From Paraspadella gotoi (taxonomy: Eukaryota; Chaetognatha), in contig CM119266.1 in the NCBI GenBank assembly GCA_051294375.1, positions 62,001 to 126,000 of the forward strand: 64,000 bases of DNA, written 5' to 3'. The translations under genes and the position numbers were made by a program. This document shows positions 25,146-36,419 of the stretch, piece by piece (the first letter of the stretch is position 1; each line of letters begins with the position of its first letter). Under the pieces are notes generated by a model. That model had not been told where the DNA came from, did no database searches, and saw only the letters and a program-made list of their open reading frames with translations.

Positions 25146-25324
25146 TACCATAATAGGAAAAAAACTGTTGTAGTTTGAAAAAATTAACTAATTTAATTGT
25201 AAAATATAATTTTTAATGCATATATACTTTTTAATATATCGTATTACCTTTCTTGGATTGAATAAAAAAGTTCATTTTTAAGATTATCATTATATTCATA
25301 TAAATATTTTTATATATTATATAG

Positions 25325-25868
25325 AAAACGTTTTTAGATTGATCAAACAACGATTTTTATTAATATGAGATGGACATGTTTCGGCTTTAGTTTCTACAAG
25401 CCTTCATCGGCGTCAGAGATAATTATGAACTTTTAAAAAGATTTGTGCAAAGGAAATGAAAGAGAGAGAGAGAGAGTAGTTAGTAGTTAATTGTTAAAAT
25501 ATTTATCTCACCTTTAATCTAAAATTTATCTTTGTTGTACATTGCAAAAATGTATTATTTTCAAATGTTCTCTCTCTCTTTTTCTCTCTTTCAAATTTTC
25601 ACCATTTAGTTTCTTTTCACAATCTGGCTCATTCTGTCCTTATCTTAACCTGTCCTCACATCTGACCACTATTCTTCTCTCAACTCTGTGTTGGAAACTT
25701 TGCCCTCTCTCTCTCTCTCTCTCTCATTTCCTTTGCACAAATCTTTTTGAAAGTTCATAATTATCTCTGACACCGATGAAGGCTTGTAGAAACTAAAGCC
25801 GAAACATGTCCGTCTCATATTAATAAAAATTGTTGTTTGATCAATCTAAAAACGTTTTCTATCATCCA
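25325..25868. mobile_element. Palindromic element with hammerhead-like cores at both arms
   Basis: The left arm (~25325-25470) is the reverse complement of the right arm (~25725-25868) over ~140 bp with few mismatches. Both contain the AAGCCGAAACATGTCC-type motif facing outward, at 25372-25412 on the minus strand and 25773-25811 on the plus strand. The centre has 'ttgtacattgcaaaaatgta', (CT) runs and 'cctcacatctgaccactattc', all shared with the elements near 1250-2000, 7861 and 38800-39010. No open frame of note is present; I infer a non-autonomous element. Confidence 0.75.
25773..25811 (+). ncRNA. Hammerhead-like core (candidate)
   Basis: It reads CCGATGA (one base off the CUGAUGA box), then A, then stem GGCTT/AAGCC with a 10-base loop, then GAAACATGTCC. 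The mirrored copy is at 25372-25412 on the minus strand. Confidence 0.28.
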
Positions 25869-25979
25869 AACACAACGAAACAAAAGGAAATAACGATATA
25901 TATTATATAATAATATAAAAAATTTTTAAAAATATTTTTCTAGCATTTGGGACTCACAAGCAACACTGTGCGATGATTT

Positions 25980-26623
25980 TTGTTTTTAATAAATTTTTAT
26001 TGGACTTTTTTTAAATTTTGCATTATATTGAGAAAACGCTTTTGAATTAAGCCCGCGCTCTACCTGATTTGAATAGTAAAATCAATACAGTTTCTGTCAA
26101 TTGTGTTCAAAATTTAAAAAAATGAAGCAGTTTTCACCTAAAAAACCAGTTCATTTGATTGCTTTATCAAGCATTAAAGATTGCAAGAATTTAAACTTTT
26201 CTTTTTTTTATTGTGTAGAGAAGACAAAAGGCTATCCGAAACCGTACTGATATGTATGATTTGTTCTATTTTAAAAAAGATCTAGCAGGCTTTTTGGAAA
26301 ATGGAAAAAATGGCCTGACCAGTCAATTTAAATATCATTTTTGGGCATGATAAAATGGAAATTTCGATCGCGCTCTACCTCCGTTGGCTTCCTAAGACGC
26401 CAAGCTTTCAGAATCTGCCCATATTGATATAATTTTTTTGGGCCGTGACTATGCAGTTTTGAATAGAAGTGAAATATAAAGGAATCTTGATCGGAGCTTC
26501 GATTCGAACGATGATCGCACACTTTTATAAAACTTCATCGTAATTCATAATAATTTTTATTTAAAAAAAACGGTAAGTCCCAGCCAAAACTATAAAAGCG
26601 TAGTAGTTTTTATACAAAAATGC

Positions 26624-26659
<36 letters not shown>

Positions 26660-27390
26660 TCACAAAAAAGCTGACCCGAATCAATATCGAGCCTGTAGGC
26701 TCAATAATTATAAGACAAAAATACTAAGAGAGAGAGAGAGAGAGAGCGAAAGAGAGAAAGAAAGAAAGAGGAATGAAATTGAGACTCTCTCCTTCTTTTG
26801 GTCGGACGCAAACTGAGAAACGTGCGGGTTTCGGTCTCAAAACGGACGGGCCCATTGAAGAGAAGAGAGAAAAAAAAAGGCATTGGCTTTTTGCCGTCAG
26901 GATTTGCTGAGATTCATCGAGATTCGCTCTCTGGATTTGTTAAGATTTATATAGATTTATAATCAAGAATTGGGAATTTTTATCAAGATATGACCACTGG
27001 ACCTTGGAAGCAAGGTTCATCGAAATTTGCTGTCGGGATTTGTTGATATTCATTTAGATTTACTCTCTGGATTTGCTATGGTTCGTCAAGATTTGTTTCA
27101 ATGCAATCTAAATGATCGTTATTGATCTCTGGTTGGGGTTAGAATTGTCTTCTCATGCTCAGATTACATAATATTTTAACGGTCGGCTGGTCGTTAACAT
27201 TTTTCTTTTTTTTACTTTTTTATTCAGACGACGCTTTACTTTAGATTCTCGCTTTAGGTTCACGAGTCCCAAGGGATCACCAATCTCCAGTCACACTAGA
27301 GATCACTTGTGGGTCTCAGCTTAAGATTAGCGGTCGCGAAGAGATTTTCTTTCGCTTTGACGCGTCAGCCTTTTTTCGTGACTAGAGATT
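25980..27390. other. Low-copy stretch without recognised gene
   Basis: It contains a (GAC)12-like run (26627-26660, bounded by 'cgtcac'), a short GA run (26728-26746) and repeated 'ggatttgctgagattcatcgagatt' sentences (26900-27090) that form a degenerate ~40-60 bp repeat. Short open frames at 26328-26522 (minus) show no known domain. Confidence 0.45.
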
Positions 27391-27393
27391 CCA

Positions 27394-27489
27394 ATGTCGA
27401 ACGGACGACGCCGTCGGGAAAAACCGGCGGCGTCGACGGCCACGACGGCGTTACTTCTTTGCCCCTCGAATCTGTGGACTAAATCCTAA
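27394..27489 (+). CDS. Possible short GC-rich reading frame or first exon
   Basis: In a CpG-rich islet (27340-27480) an ATG with A at -3 opens a 31-codon frame starting M-S-N-G-R-R-R-R-E-K-P-A-A-S-T. Its codon use is far more GC-rich than the surroundings. No domain or clear donor site is visible. It might be the edge of a host gene, an upstream ORF or chance. Confidence 0.15.
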   Translation: MSNGRRRREKPAASTATTALLLCPSNLWTKS

Positions 27490-27559
27490 GTCGTTAATTC
27501 TTGAATTAATAATAAAATTGCGTGATAATATTTTAATTATAAAAGTATTACTCACATAA

Positions 27560-27890
27560 TTAATACACAACATGATTCCGTTTCCGAAAAGTTCAAGCTA
27601 AGCATGCTAAGCATTCTAAGCATGCTATCGATCACGCTCCCAATTATTTCATCGCATGCGCCACCGAGCACCAAGAACCATACATCAAGCGAGCCTTCTC
27701 TCCCGGTACCAAGCGTGCCATCTATCGTCGGTTATTACGCCATTTAAACGCGAGCGTTACGATAGAAAGTCGACCGTTCAACCGTAAACCGCCGCTGTTT
27801 CTCGCGTCATTGACTGCGTCAAACCTTGCGCCAAGAACGCGCCATTTTATGACGCGGTTAATGAGACGCCGCGGAGAAAAAAGAGATTGA
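27560..27890. other. CpG-containing unique sequence
   Basis: Balanced composition with many CpG words and the dyad-like 'agcatgctaagcattctaagcatgct' (27602-27627). It could be promoter or exon of a low-copy gene but no frame is persuasive. Confidence 0.3.
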
Positions 27891-27896
27891 TGCAGA

Positions 27897-28137
<241 letters not shown>

Positions 28138-28539
28138 AAGAGAGGGTATTCCCAGATCGACCTCTCTTCACGGGAAGCGAGGTTTTAATCTTTAATTCTT
28201 TGAAATGCTGACGAAATGTTTTTTATGTCGACTATACATTAATCTATACTAGTAAAAGAGATAAATTAAGACTTTTATTCACCGTTCAAATTATGTTCTT
28301 CCTGCCGAGCTGGGCACAGGTCCCACTACCATCTGTCCAAACACCCCCCTAACCTTTTACCCCACTTCCTACACCATCTGTCGTCATCCTGTTCCTCTGC
28401 CCGTCTGTAGACCCAAACTCATTTCCTGCTCTACTTTTTTACATTAAAAAGGAATAACAATTACATTGAAGGCGGAAGAGATTATGAACGAAGAAGGAAG
28501 AATCTGCTCGCCTTTATTTCGACCTTTCTTTTCTAAATT

Positions 28540-28900
28540 TTTTCTTTTTCTTTTTTTTTTCTTTTCTTTTCTTTTCTTTTCTTTNNNNNNNNNNNNNNNN
28601 NNNNNNNNNTCTTTCTTTTCTTTTCTTTTTCTTGTCTTCTTTTCTTTTCCTTTTCTTTTCTTATTCTTTTTCTTCTTTTCTTTTCTTTCTTTATTGCTTT
28701 GCTCAATTTTTTCGATCTCTCCTCTCGTTTTTTTCGCCCACTTTGCTCTTCGCCTCTTCTCATCCTTTTTTTTCTCTCCCTCTTTTCCTTCCCTTCCCTA
28801 CCCTCCCTTCCTACCCTGCCCTTCCCTTCCTTCCCTTTCCTATTCCTTCCCTTCCCTCCCATCCCTTCCCTCCCTGTCCCTTCCTTTTTCTTTCCTTCTT
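28540..28900. repeat. (TTTTC)n and pyrimidine-rich tract with gap
   Basis: TTTTC units flank a 25-N gap (28585-28609). The tract then passes into 'cttccc'-rich DNA. Long Phe/Leu/Ser or Lys/Arg/Glu frames here are composition effects. Confidence 0.9.
28585..28609. other. Assembly gap (25 N)
   Basis: The gap lies inside the (TTTTC)n tract. Its true length is unknown. Confidence 0.95.
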
Positions 28901-29089
28901 CTCCCCTTTTCTCTCCCACTTACGTTCTCCAGACTTCTATCTCCTAATGATCCTCTTCTCTTCCCTTTTCCCTCCACTATGCATTTTTATATTAAACGTT
29001 AAATTAGTTTCTATAATTGTTTCGTCACAATTTAGTATTTTTATAATCTTTTAAAGTTTTTATAAATCTATAAACTTCTATTTTTTTAA

Positions 29090-30819
29090 CCTTTTTAGTC
29101 GATCTGCTTACCAGCAATACCCGATCTATAATTCACTTTGGTCATCCGCGGTCCGCCACCGTCAAATATTGTCGGGACACTAAACTATATCAATGTCAGA
29201 ACATCAGAATTTGATACAATTATAGCAAACAAAAATGATGTCCCGTCCGTACCGTCCGTCCGTCCGTCCGTCCCACCTTTACAAAAAAACACATTACTCG
29301 TGATTGATTGATGGATTGAAGAAATTTTTGCGTGTGATAGGTAAGTGTGTGATCTGAGACTCCGGATCACTGCAAGTTCGATGGAATCGTCGAGCTGGAA
29401 ATAGTTTCACAGGGGACCCAGTGATAAAAATGATTAATCTTAGCTTAAGGTCTATCATCAAAGGAATTGAATGGGTGATAGTCATTAATTTTTCCTTGCA
29501 CTAGGAAAGTGGCAAAAAAATTGCTATCTTGAATTAGCCGGAAACAAAAAATTTAATAATTATGAAAAAAACATTTAGTGACCCTACCTAAATATTTATA
29601 TTAATCCGTTATTTTATTTTTGCATTAGAAAGTATTTTTTACTAAATTCCAAATTTTTATTTTTTACGGTACAAAGCTACAATTTTAGGTTTAAGCCTCA
29701 TTGAACAAAGGCTTTACAAGACTAATATTTTTTTATTTTTATATTTACTTAAAAGCAGAAAATCAAACCTAAATTCTATTCTTACAGAAACAAAAACTAT
29801 AATAATTATTAATTAATATTCATATTCATCCTTTAAATCTATTATTAAACTATATTGATTCCTAATTATAACAATTAAAAATTTAGCAAAAGTACAAAAT
29901 CTTCTCTTCTTTATTATTTTATATTACTTCAAAGAGTTTTATTTTCATTCAATTAACAAATCATTTAAAAGAAAGTTTAAATAAAATCAGTCGTACCTTA
30001 AATTTTGATTCATTCCTAGTTTTTTTTCTTATAAATTTTTGTGATAAAAGCTGAAAACCTTTTAAAATTAGATCTTACCCTTTTTTAGAAAAAAAAATTT
30101 TAAACTTGAAAAAGATTTTCTTCTTACCGATTTTTTAAAGAAAATTAAGCTCGCTGATTTTATCGAATTTTTTAACTACTTTCCCATGATATAGAAGAAA
30201 AAATATTTGGTCAGAACCAGCTTAAGTTAAAGGGTCAAACGTATGTTTTTTCAGCTTTTTACCCCCCCTGTTCTTTGGTCCCTTAAATGGAAAAAACAAA
30301 AAAAATATATTCACTATTTGAACACCAATTGCTCATGAGTGGATGGGCTGATGACCTGGAATTTTGTATGTGGGTAGGAAGATTGTGTGATTAAACAGGA
30401 AATCAAGTTTCGATGGAATAGTTTGAGTGAAATGAGTTTAAACGGAAAAAAACAAAAAACCTGTTTACTAATGATTATGCTTCTTTTCTTTAATATAAAT
30501 GTATATGCCAGGATGTATTAATAAATCAAATAATTAATTAATAATTAGTGGAAATGAGTTTTAAAACTTTAATGAAAAAAATATGAGTCACATTTACTTG
30601 AATCTTTTTATTTATTTTAACCCATGATAGATTGAGATGAAATTTTGTGAGCCAGTAGGAAAGTGAGTGAAGAAGCTAGATATAAAGTTTTGACGGAATG
30701 CAAGCTTGAAAAAATTATGCAAATTGAAAAAATGATGCAAGATAAAAAAATCTTAAATAATAAGGATCGTCGGAATTGCATAAAAAGAGAGAGAGAGAGA
30801 GAGAAAAAAGAGAGAGGAG

Positions 30820-30875
<56 letters not shown>

Positions 30876-31173
30876 GAGAGAGAGAGAAAGAGTGAGAGAG
30901 AGAAGAAACGAGTGAGAGAGAGAGAGAGAAAAGGAGACATAAAATAAAATAGAGGATATTTGTTTGTTTGATAAAATGTAAACAAAACATTTAATAACTG
31001 TCCGACTCAATTTTAAGGACATCAATGATGACCAGCTCAATATAAATTATAATTAATTATTAAAATTAATTAATTACTTAATTAATCTATTAATATTAAT
31101 TAATTATTTAATCAATTAATTAATAATTAATTATCGTAGCAGATCCGACATTGTTTGCTCAAACTGTTTGTAA
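29090..31173 (+). mobile_element. Helentron-like non-autonomous element in tandem unit 1
   Basis: The 5' hairpin region is degenerate ('agtcgatctgcttaccagcaatacccgat'). Then come the conserved 'ctataattcactttgg' block, a GTCC microsatellite (~29240-29275), ~100-150 bp blocks, a variant of the 18-bp monomer (30712-30750, 'aattatgcaaattgaaaa'), (GA)n (30786-30930), a TTAA-rich tract and the 3' word 'gcagatccgacattgtttgctcaaactgttt'. The order of modules matches the elements at 14765, 32640 and 40640. Confidence 0.6.
30786..30930. repeat. (GA)n microsatellite
   Basis: An imperfect GA tract inside the Helentron-like element. Its equivalent at 34339-34498 is purer. Confidence 0.9.
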
Positions 31174-32039
31174 TCAATTGTCTCTCCCGGATTTCTTTCG
31201 GACCTTTTCGTACTCTCCACTGACCTCATTATCCTCTCGGTCGTTTTCTTCACCTCTCTGCCTCCTTGCTTCCTCCTCTCTTTCTCCTATCTTCTCCTCT
31301 CTTCCTCCTCTCTTCTCCTCTCTTTCTTCTCTCTTTCTTCTCTCTTCCTCCTCTCTTTGCCCTCTCCACGCCATCTTAATTTCCTCTCCAAAGTTCTCTC
31401 GCCCTCCAGGTCTTTCCGACCTTTTTCCTCTTCATTTCTAAACAGTTCACGTTTGTCTGGATCATTTCGCAACTTTCCTCTCTCTCTCTCTATCTCATCT
31501 CTCTCTCTCTCTCTCTCTCTCTCATCTTCTCCCTACCTTCTAAACAACAAAACAATTAAATAACTAAGATCTCACATTAACTCACCAACACAACATCAGC
31601 TAAAGCGATAATCTCCAAATTTCACCGCAGGCTCCGACTCTTCCCCGCGAATTAAAACCCCATCTCCGCCTCCAATCAGTTTTTCTCTTTTCCTTTCGCA
31701 CAGTCCAAATCTCTGCCCAACATCCCCGCCTTAACCTACAGAATTTTCTCCCCTCCCTCCGGCGACGACACCTCAAGCCTTTCCTTCCGAATGGAAAGTC
31801 TCTTTTCCTTCTCCTTCTCTTTTATCTTCTTCTTTTTCCTCTGTAGAGATATTTCCCCCTTTCCCCCATTTTATTGTTTGCCTTTTGTTATTTACCGTCT
31901 TTTTTCCTCTCTTTAGGAGATACACTCCTCCTTTTCTTTTCTTACCAGAGATATTACCCATATGAGACTTAGGACAAGTCACAACACTACAAGAAAACAA
32001 ACTTTTACGAGGTACGAGGACCCTCATGTCCCCATCCGT

Positions 32040-32380
32040 TTCTCTTGATACCGTTCACAGACAGTGATTGCACGGCCATAGAGCCCACGATGAGACCACA
32101 CTCCAAGAGACTTGTGGACGCGACTTGTGGTCAGACTTTAGGCTCCGTCACATACTCGTGGAACGGATCGTGGCCCACTACATTCGGGCCCATCACGTGA
32201 GTGACGATGCCTCGCCGATTACTCCCTCATCACGGCGAGCCGACGTTTCGGCGCCCCAACGGCGCTGACGCCACGCCCACTTCCGGAGACTGTCAGCCAG
32301 GGACGTGTGAGGACGGCGGTCCTCCGTAACAGCACGACGGCGGCGAAGCGAGGCGGCTAACGAGCACACGGCAAGTGTTC
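32040..32380. other. GC-rich block, copy 1
   Basis: A ~340-bp CpG-rich stretch ('cacggccatagagcccacgatgagaccac ...') repeated at 35637-35965. Frames differ between the two copies because of indels, so conserved coding is not supported. The block may be a fragment of a host gene captured in the duplication, or a retroelement UTR. Confidence 0.5.
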
Positions 32381-32639
32381 GTACACTTCTTTCCTTCTCT
32401 TTATCTTCTCTTTCCCCCTTCTTCCCTTCCCTTCCCTTCCCTTCCCTTTTCTTTCCTTCTTTCCCTTTTTCCTCTCCCCTCTACGTCTCTCTTTCTAATG
32501 TTCTTCTTCTCTCTCCCTTTTCCTCCACTTGCATTTTTATATTTACGTTAAAATTAGTTTTCTATAATTTGTTTTCGTCAATTTAGTATTTTTATAATCT
32601 TTTTAAAGTTTTTATAATTTATAAATTCTATTTTTTTAA

Positions 32640-34365
32640 CCTTTTTAGTCGGATCTGCTTACCAGCAATACCCGATACTATAATTCACTTTGGTCATTCC
32701 GCTGGTACCGCCACCGTCAAATATTGTCGGGCACTAACTATATCAATGTCAGAATACATGAATTATGATAAATTATGCAAAAAAAAATGAATGTCCCCGT
32801 CCGTCCGTCCGTCCGTCCGTCCGTCCCACCTTAGCAAAAAAAAATCAATTACTCGTGATTGGATTGATGGATTGAAGAAATTTTGCGTGTGGATAGGTAA
32901 GTGTGTGATTGAGCTGGATATGAAGTTTCGATGGAATCGTCCGATGGAAATGAGTTTAAGGGGACCCAGCTGATAAAAATGATTAATCTTAAGCTTAAGG
33001 GTCTATCATCAAAGGAATTTGAATGGTGATAGTCATTAATTTTTCCTTCCACAGGAAAGTGGCAAAAAAATTGCTATCTCTATGAATTAGCGGAAACAAA
33101 AATATTAATAATTATGAAAAAAACATTTAGTTGACCCTACCTAAATATTTATATTAATCCGTTATTTTATTTTTGCATTAGAAAGTATTTTTTACTAAAT
33201 TCCAAATTTTATTTTTTACGGTACAAAGCTACAATTTAGGTTTAGCCTCATTGAACAAGAGGCTAAATCTACAATGACAATATTATATATACTTAAAAGC
33301 AGAAAATCAAACCTAAATTCTATTCTTACAGAAACAAAACTATAATAATTATTAATTAATATCATATTCATCCTTTAAATCTATTATTAAACTATATTGA
33401 TCCTAATTATAACAATTAAAAATTTAGCAAAAGTACAACTCTCTCTTCTTTTATATTATATATTACTTCAAAGAGTTATTTTCATTCAATTAACAGAATC
33501 ATTTAAAAAGAAAGTTAAATAAAATCAGTCGATCCTTAAATTTTGATTCATTCCTAGTTTTTTTCTTAAATAAATTTTTGTGATAAAAGCTGAAAACCTT
33601 TTAAAAATTAGATTCTTACCCTTTTTTAGAAAAAAAAATTTTAAACTTGAAAAAGATTTTCTTCTTACCGATTTTTTAAAGAAAATTAAGCTCGCTGATT
33701 TTATCGAATTTTTTAACTACTTTCCCAAATGATAATAGAAGAAAAAATATATTGGTCAGAACCAGCTTAAGTTAAAGGGTCAAACGTTATGTTTTCAGCT
33801 TTTTACCCCCCCTGTTCACTTGGTCCCCTTAAATGGAAAAAACAAAAAAAATATATTCACATATTGAACACCAATTGCTCAGGAGTGGATGGGCTGATTG
33901 ACCTGGAATTTTGTATGTGGGTAGGAAAGTGTGTGATTAAACAGGAAAATCAAGTTTCGATGGAATAGTTTGAGTGGAAATGAGTTTAAACGGAAAAAAA
34001 CAAAAAACCTGTTTAACTAATTGATTATGCTTCTTTTTCTTTTTATATTAAATGTATATGCCAGGATATAATAATAAATCAAATAATTAATTAATTAATT
34101 AGTGGAAATGAGTTTAAAACTTTAAATGAAAAAAATATGAGTCACATTTACTTGAATCTTTTTATTTATTTTAACCCATGATAGATTGAGATGAAATTTT
34201 GTGAGCCAGTAGGAAAGTGAGTGAAGAAGCTAGATATAAAGTTTTGACGGAATGCAAGTTGAAAAAATTATGCAAATTGAAAAAATGATGCAAGTTAAAA
34301 AAATCTTAAATAATAAGGATCGTCGGAATTGCATAAAAAGAGAGAGAGAGAGAGAGAAAAAGAGA

Positions 34366-34446
<81 letters not shown>

Positions 34447-34745
34447 TGAGAGAGAGAGAAAGAGTGAGAGAGAGAGAAAGAGTGAGAGAGAGAGAGAGAA
34501 AAGGAGACATAAAATAAAATAGAGGATATTTGTTTGTTTTGATAAAATGTAAACAAAACATTTAATAACTGTCCTGACTCAATTTTAAGGACATCAATGA
34601 TGACCAGCTCAATATAAATTATAATTAATTATTAAAATTAATTAATTACTTAATTAATCTATTAATTAATTAATTATTTAATCAATTAATTAATTAATTA
34701 ATTATCGTAGGCAGATCCGACATTGTTTGCTCAAACTTGTTGTAA
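32640..34745 (+). mobile_element. Helentron-like non-autonomous element in tandem unit 2
   Basis: It has the same module order as 29090-31173. The 5' word 'agtcggatctgctt' is better preserved. GTCC microsatellite ~32796-32828; (GA)n 34339-34498; 3' end 'ggcagatccgacattgtttgctcaaacttgtt' (34710-34742). Confidence 0.62.
34339..34498. repeat. (GA)n microsatellite
   Basis: A purer GA tract with periodic 'gtgagagagagagaaa' interruptions toward its 3' side. Confidence 0.9.
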
Positions 34746-35045
34746 TCTAATTGTCTCTCCGGATTTCTTTCGGACCTTTTCGTACTCTCCACTGACCTCA
34801 TTACCCTCTCGTCGTTTTCTTCACCCTCTCTGCCTCCTTGCTTCCTCCTCTCTTTCTCCTATCTTTCTCCTCTCTTCCTCCTCTCTTCCTCCTCTCTTTC
34901 TTCTCTCTTTCTTCTCTCTTCCTCCTCTCTTTGCCCTCTCCAGCGCCATCTTAATTCCTCTCCAAAGTTCTCTCGCCCTCCAGGTTCTTTCCGACCTTTT
35001 TCCTCTTCATTTCTAAACAGTTCACGTTTGTTCTGATCATCGCAA

Positions 35046-35048
<3 letters not shown>

Positions 35049-35116
<68 letters not shown>
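35049..35116. repeat. (CT)n microsatellite
   Basis: An almost uninterrupted CT tract. The matching place in unit 1 (31476-31525) is shorter and has 'tctatctcat' breaks. Confidence 0.92.
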
Positions 35117-35120
<4 letters not shown>

Positions 35121-35966
35121 CCTAAAACAACAAAAACAATTAAATAACTAAAGATCTCACCATTAACTCACCAACACAACATCAGCTAAAGCGATAATCT
35201 CCAAATTCACCGCAGGCTCCGTCTTCTCCCCAGCGAATTAAAACCCCAATCTCGCCTCCAATCAGTTCTTTCTCTTTTCCTTCGCACATCCCAAATCTCT
35301 CCAACATCCCCGCCTTAACCTACAGAATTTTCTCCCCTCCCTCCGGCGACGCACCTCAAGCCTTTCCTTCCGAATCGGAAGTCTTCTTTTCCTTCTCCTT
35401 CTCTTTTATCTTCTTCTTTTCCTTCTGTAGAGATATTTCCCCCTTTCCCCCCATTTATTTTGTTTGCCTTTTGTTATTTACCGTCTTTTTTCCTCTTCTT
35501 TAGGAGATTACACTCCTCCTTTCTTTTCTTACCAGATATACTAGGCCCCATGTAGATTCTTAGGACGTCATCAAACTACCTTTTACGAGGTACGAGGACG
35601 CCCTCATGTCACCATCCGTTTCCTTTGATACCGTTCACAGACAGTGATGCCACGGCCATAGAGCCCACGATGAGACCACACTCCAAGAGACTTGTGGACG
35701 CACTTGTGGTCAGACTTTAGGCTCCGTCACATACTCGTGGACGGACTCGTGGCCCACTACATTCGGCCACACGTGAGTGACGATAGCCTCGCCGATTACT
35801 CCCTCATCACGGCGAGCCGACGTTTTCGGCGCACGCGCAACGGCGCTGGACGCGGCCACGCCCACTTCCGGAGACGTCAGCCAGGGACGTGGAGGACGGC
35901 GGTCCTCCGTAACAGCACGACGGCGGCGAAGCGGAGGCGGCTACACGAGCACACGGCAAGTGTTCG

Positions 35967-36412
35967 TACACCTTCTCCTTCTCTTTTATCTTCTTCTTTT
36001 CCTTCTCCTTCTCTTTTATCTTATTCTTTTCCTTCTCCTTCTCTTTTATCTTCTTCTTTTCCTTCTCCTTCTCTTTTATCTTCTTCTTTTCCTTCTCCTT
36101 CTCTTTTATCTTCTTCTTTTCCTTCTCCTTCTCTTTTATCTTCTTCTTTTCCTTCTCATTTTCTTTTATCTTCTTCTTTTCCTTCTCCTTCTCTTTTATC
36201 TTATTCTTTTCCTTTTCTTTCTCTTTTATCTTATTCTTTTCCTTCTTCTTCTCTTTTATCTTCTTTTTTTCCTTCTCCTTCTCTTTTATCTTATTCTTTT
36301 CCTTCTCCTTCTCTTTTATCTTTTTATTTTCCTTCTCCTTCTCTTTTATCTTCTTCTTTTCCTTCTCCTTCTCTTTTATCTTATTCTTTTCCTTCTCCTT
36401 CTATTTTATCTC
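35967..36412 (+). repeat. 30-bp pyrimidine minisatellite, ~15 copies
   Basis: The monomer is ~'ccttctccttctctttta' + 'tcttcttctttt', 30 bp. Because 30 is a multiple of three, every frame stays open and gives ten-residue repeats (P-S-P-S-L-L-S-S-S-F in one frame, L-L-F-Y-L-L-L-F-L-L in another). Being open in several frames shows this is a DNA-level repeat, not a gene. One strand is pure pyrimidine apart from single A's. Confidence 0.93.
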
Positions 36413-36419
36413 TGCTTTT

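Larger units (their letters stand above)
28895..32386 (+). repeat. Tandem duplication unit 1 (~3.55 kb)
   Basis: Landmarks 'gcatttttatatt' (28981 and 32531) and 'gtgttcgtacac' (ending 32386 and 35971) are offset by 3550 and 3585 bp. The whole interval matches with many 1-bp indels. The unit contains a pyrimidine-rich lead-in, a Helentron-like element, a further pyrimidine-rich stretch (31180-31530) and a GC-rich block (32040-32380). Confidence 0.9.
32455..35971 (+). repeat. Tandem duplication unit 2 (~3.55 kb)
   Basis: This is the second copy of 28895-32386 in the same orientation. Its (GA) and (CT) tracts are longer (34339-34498; 35049-35116), and it ends in the 30-bp pyrimidine minisatellite that unit 1 has only as a short stub (32387-32460). 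Confidence 0.9.

Noticed and set aside
24640-25970. Element bounded by 'cgcacagtg' words (24643 and inverted ~25963)
   Set aside because: Only 9 bp match and no target duplication is visible; the words could be coincidental.
29240-29275. GTCC runs as stand-alone microsatellites or a CRISPR-like array
   Set aside because: They occur at one fixed position in each Helentron-like element, with no spacers; they are a module of that element.
32220-32260. Hammerhead-like arrangement on the minus strand (GCCGAAACGTCGG ... GTGATGAGG) in the GC-rich block
   Set aside because: The first box is GTGATGA, stem II pairs only two bases, and the duplicate at 35815-35840 has an extra base in the GAAA box.
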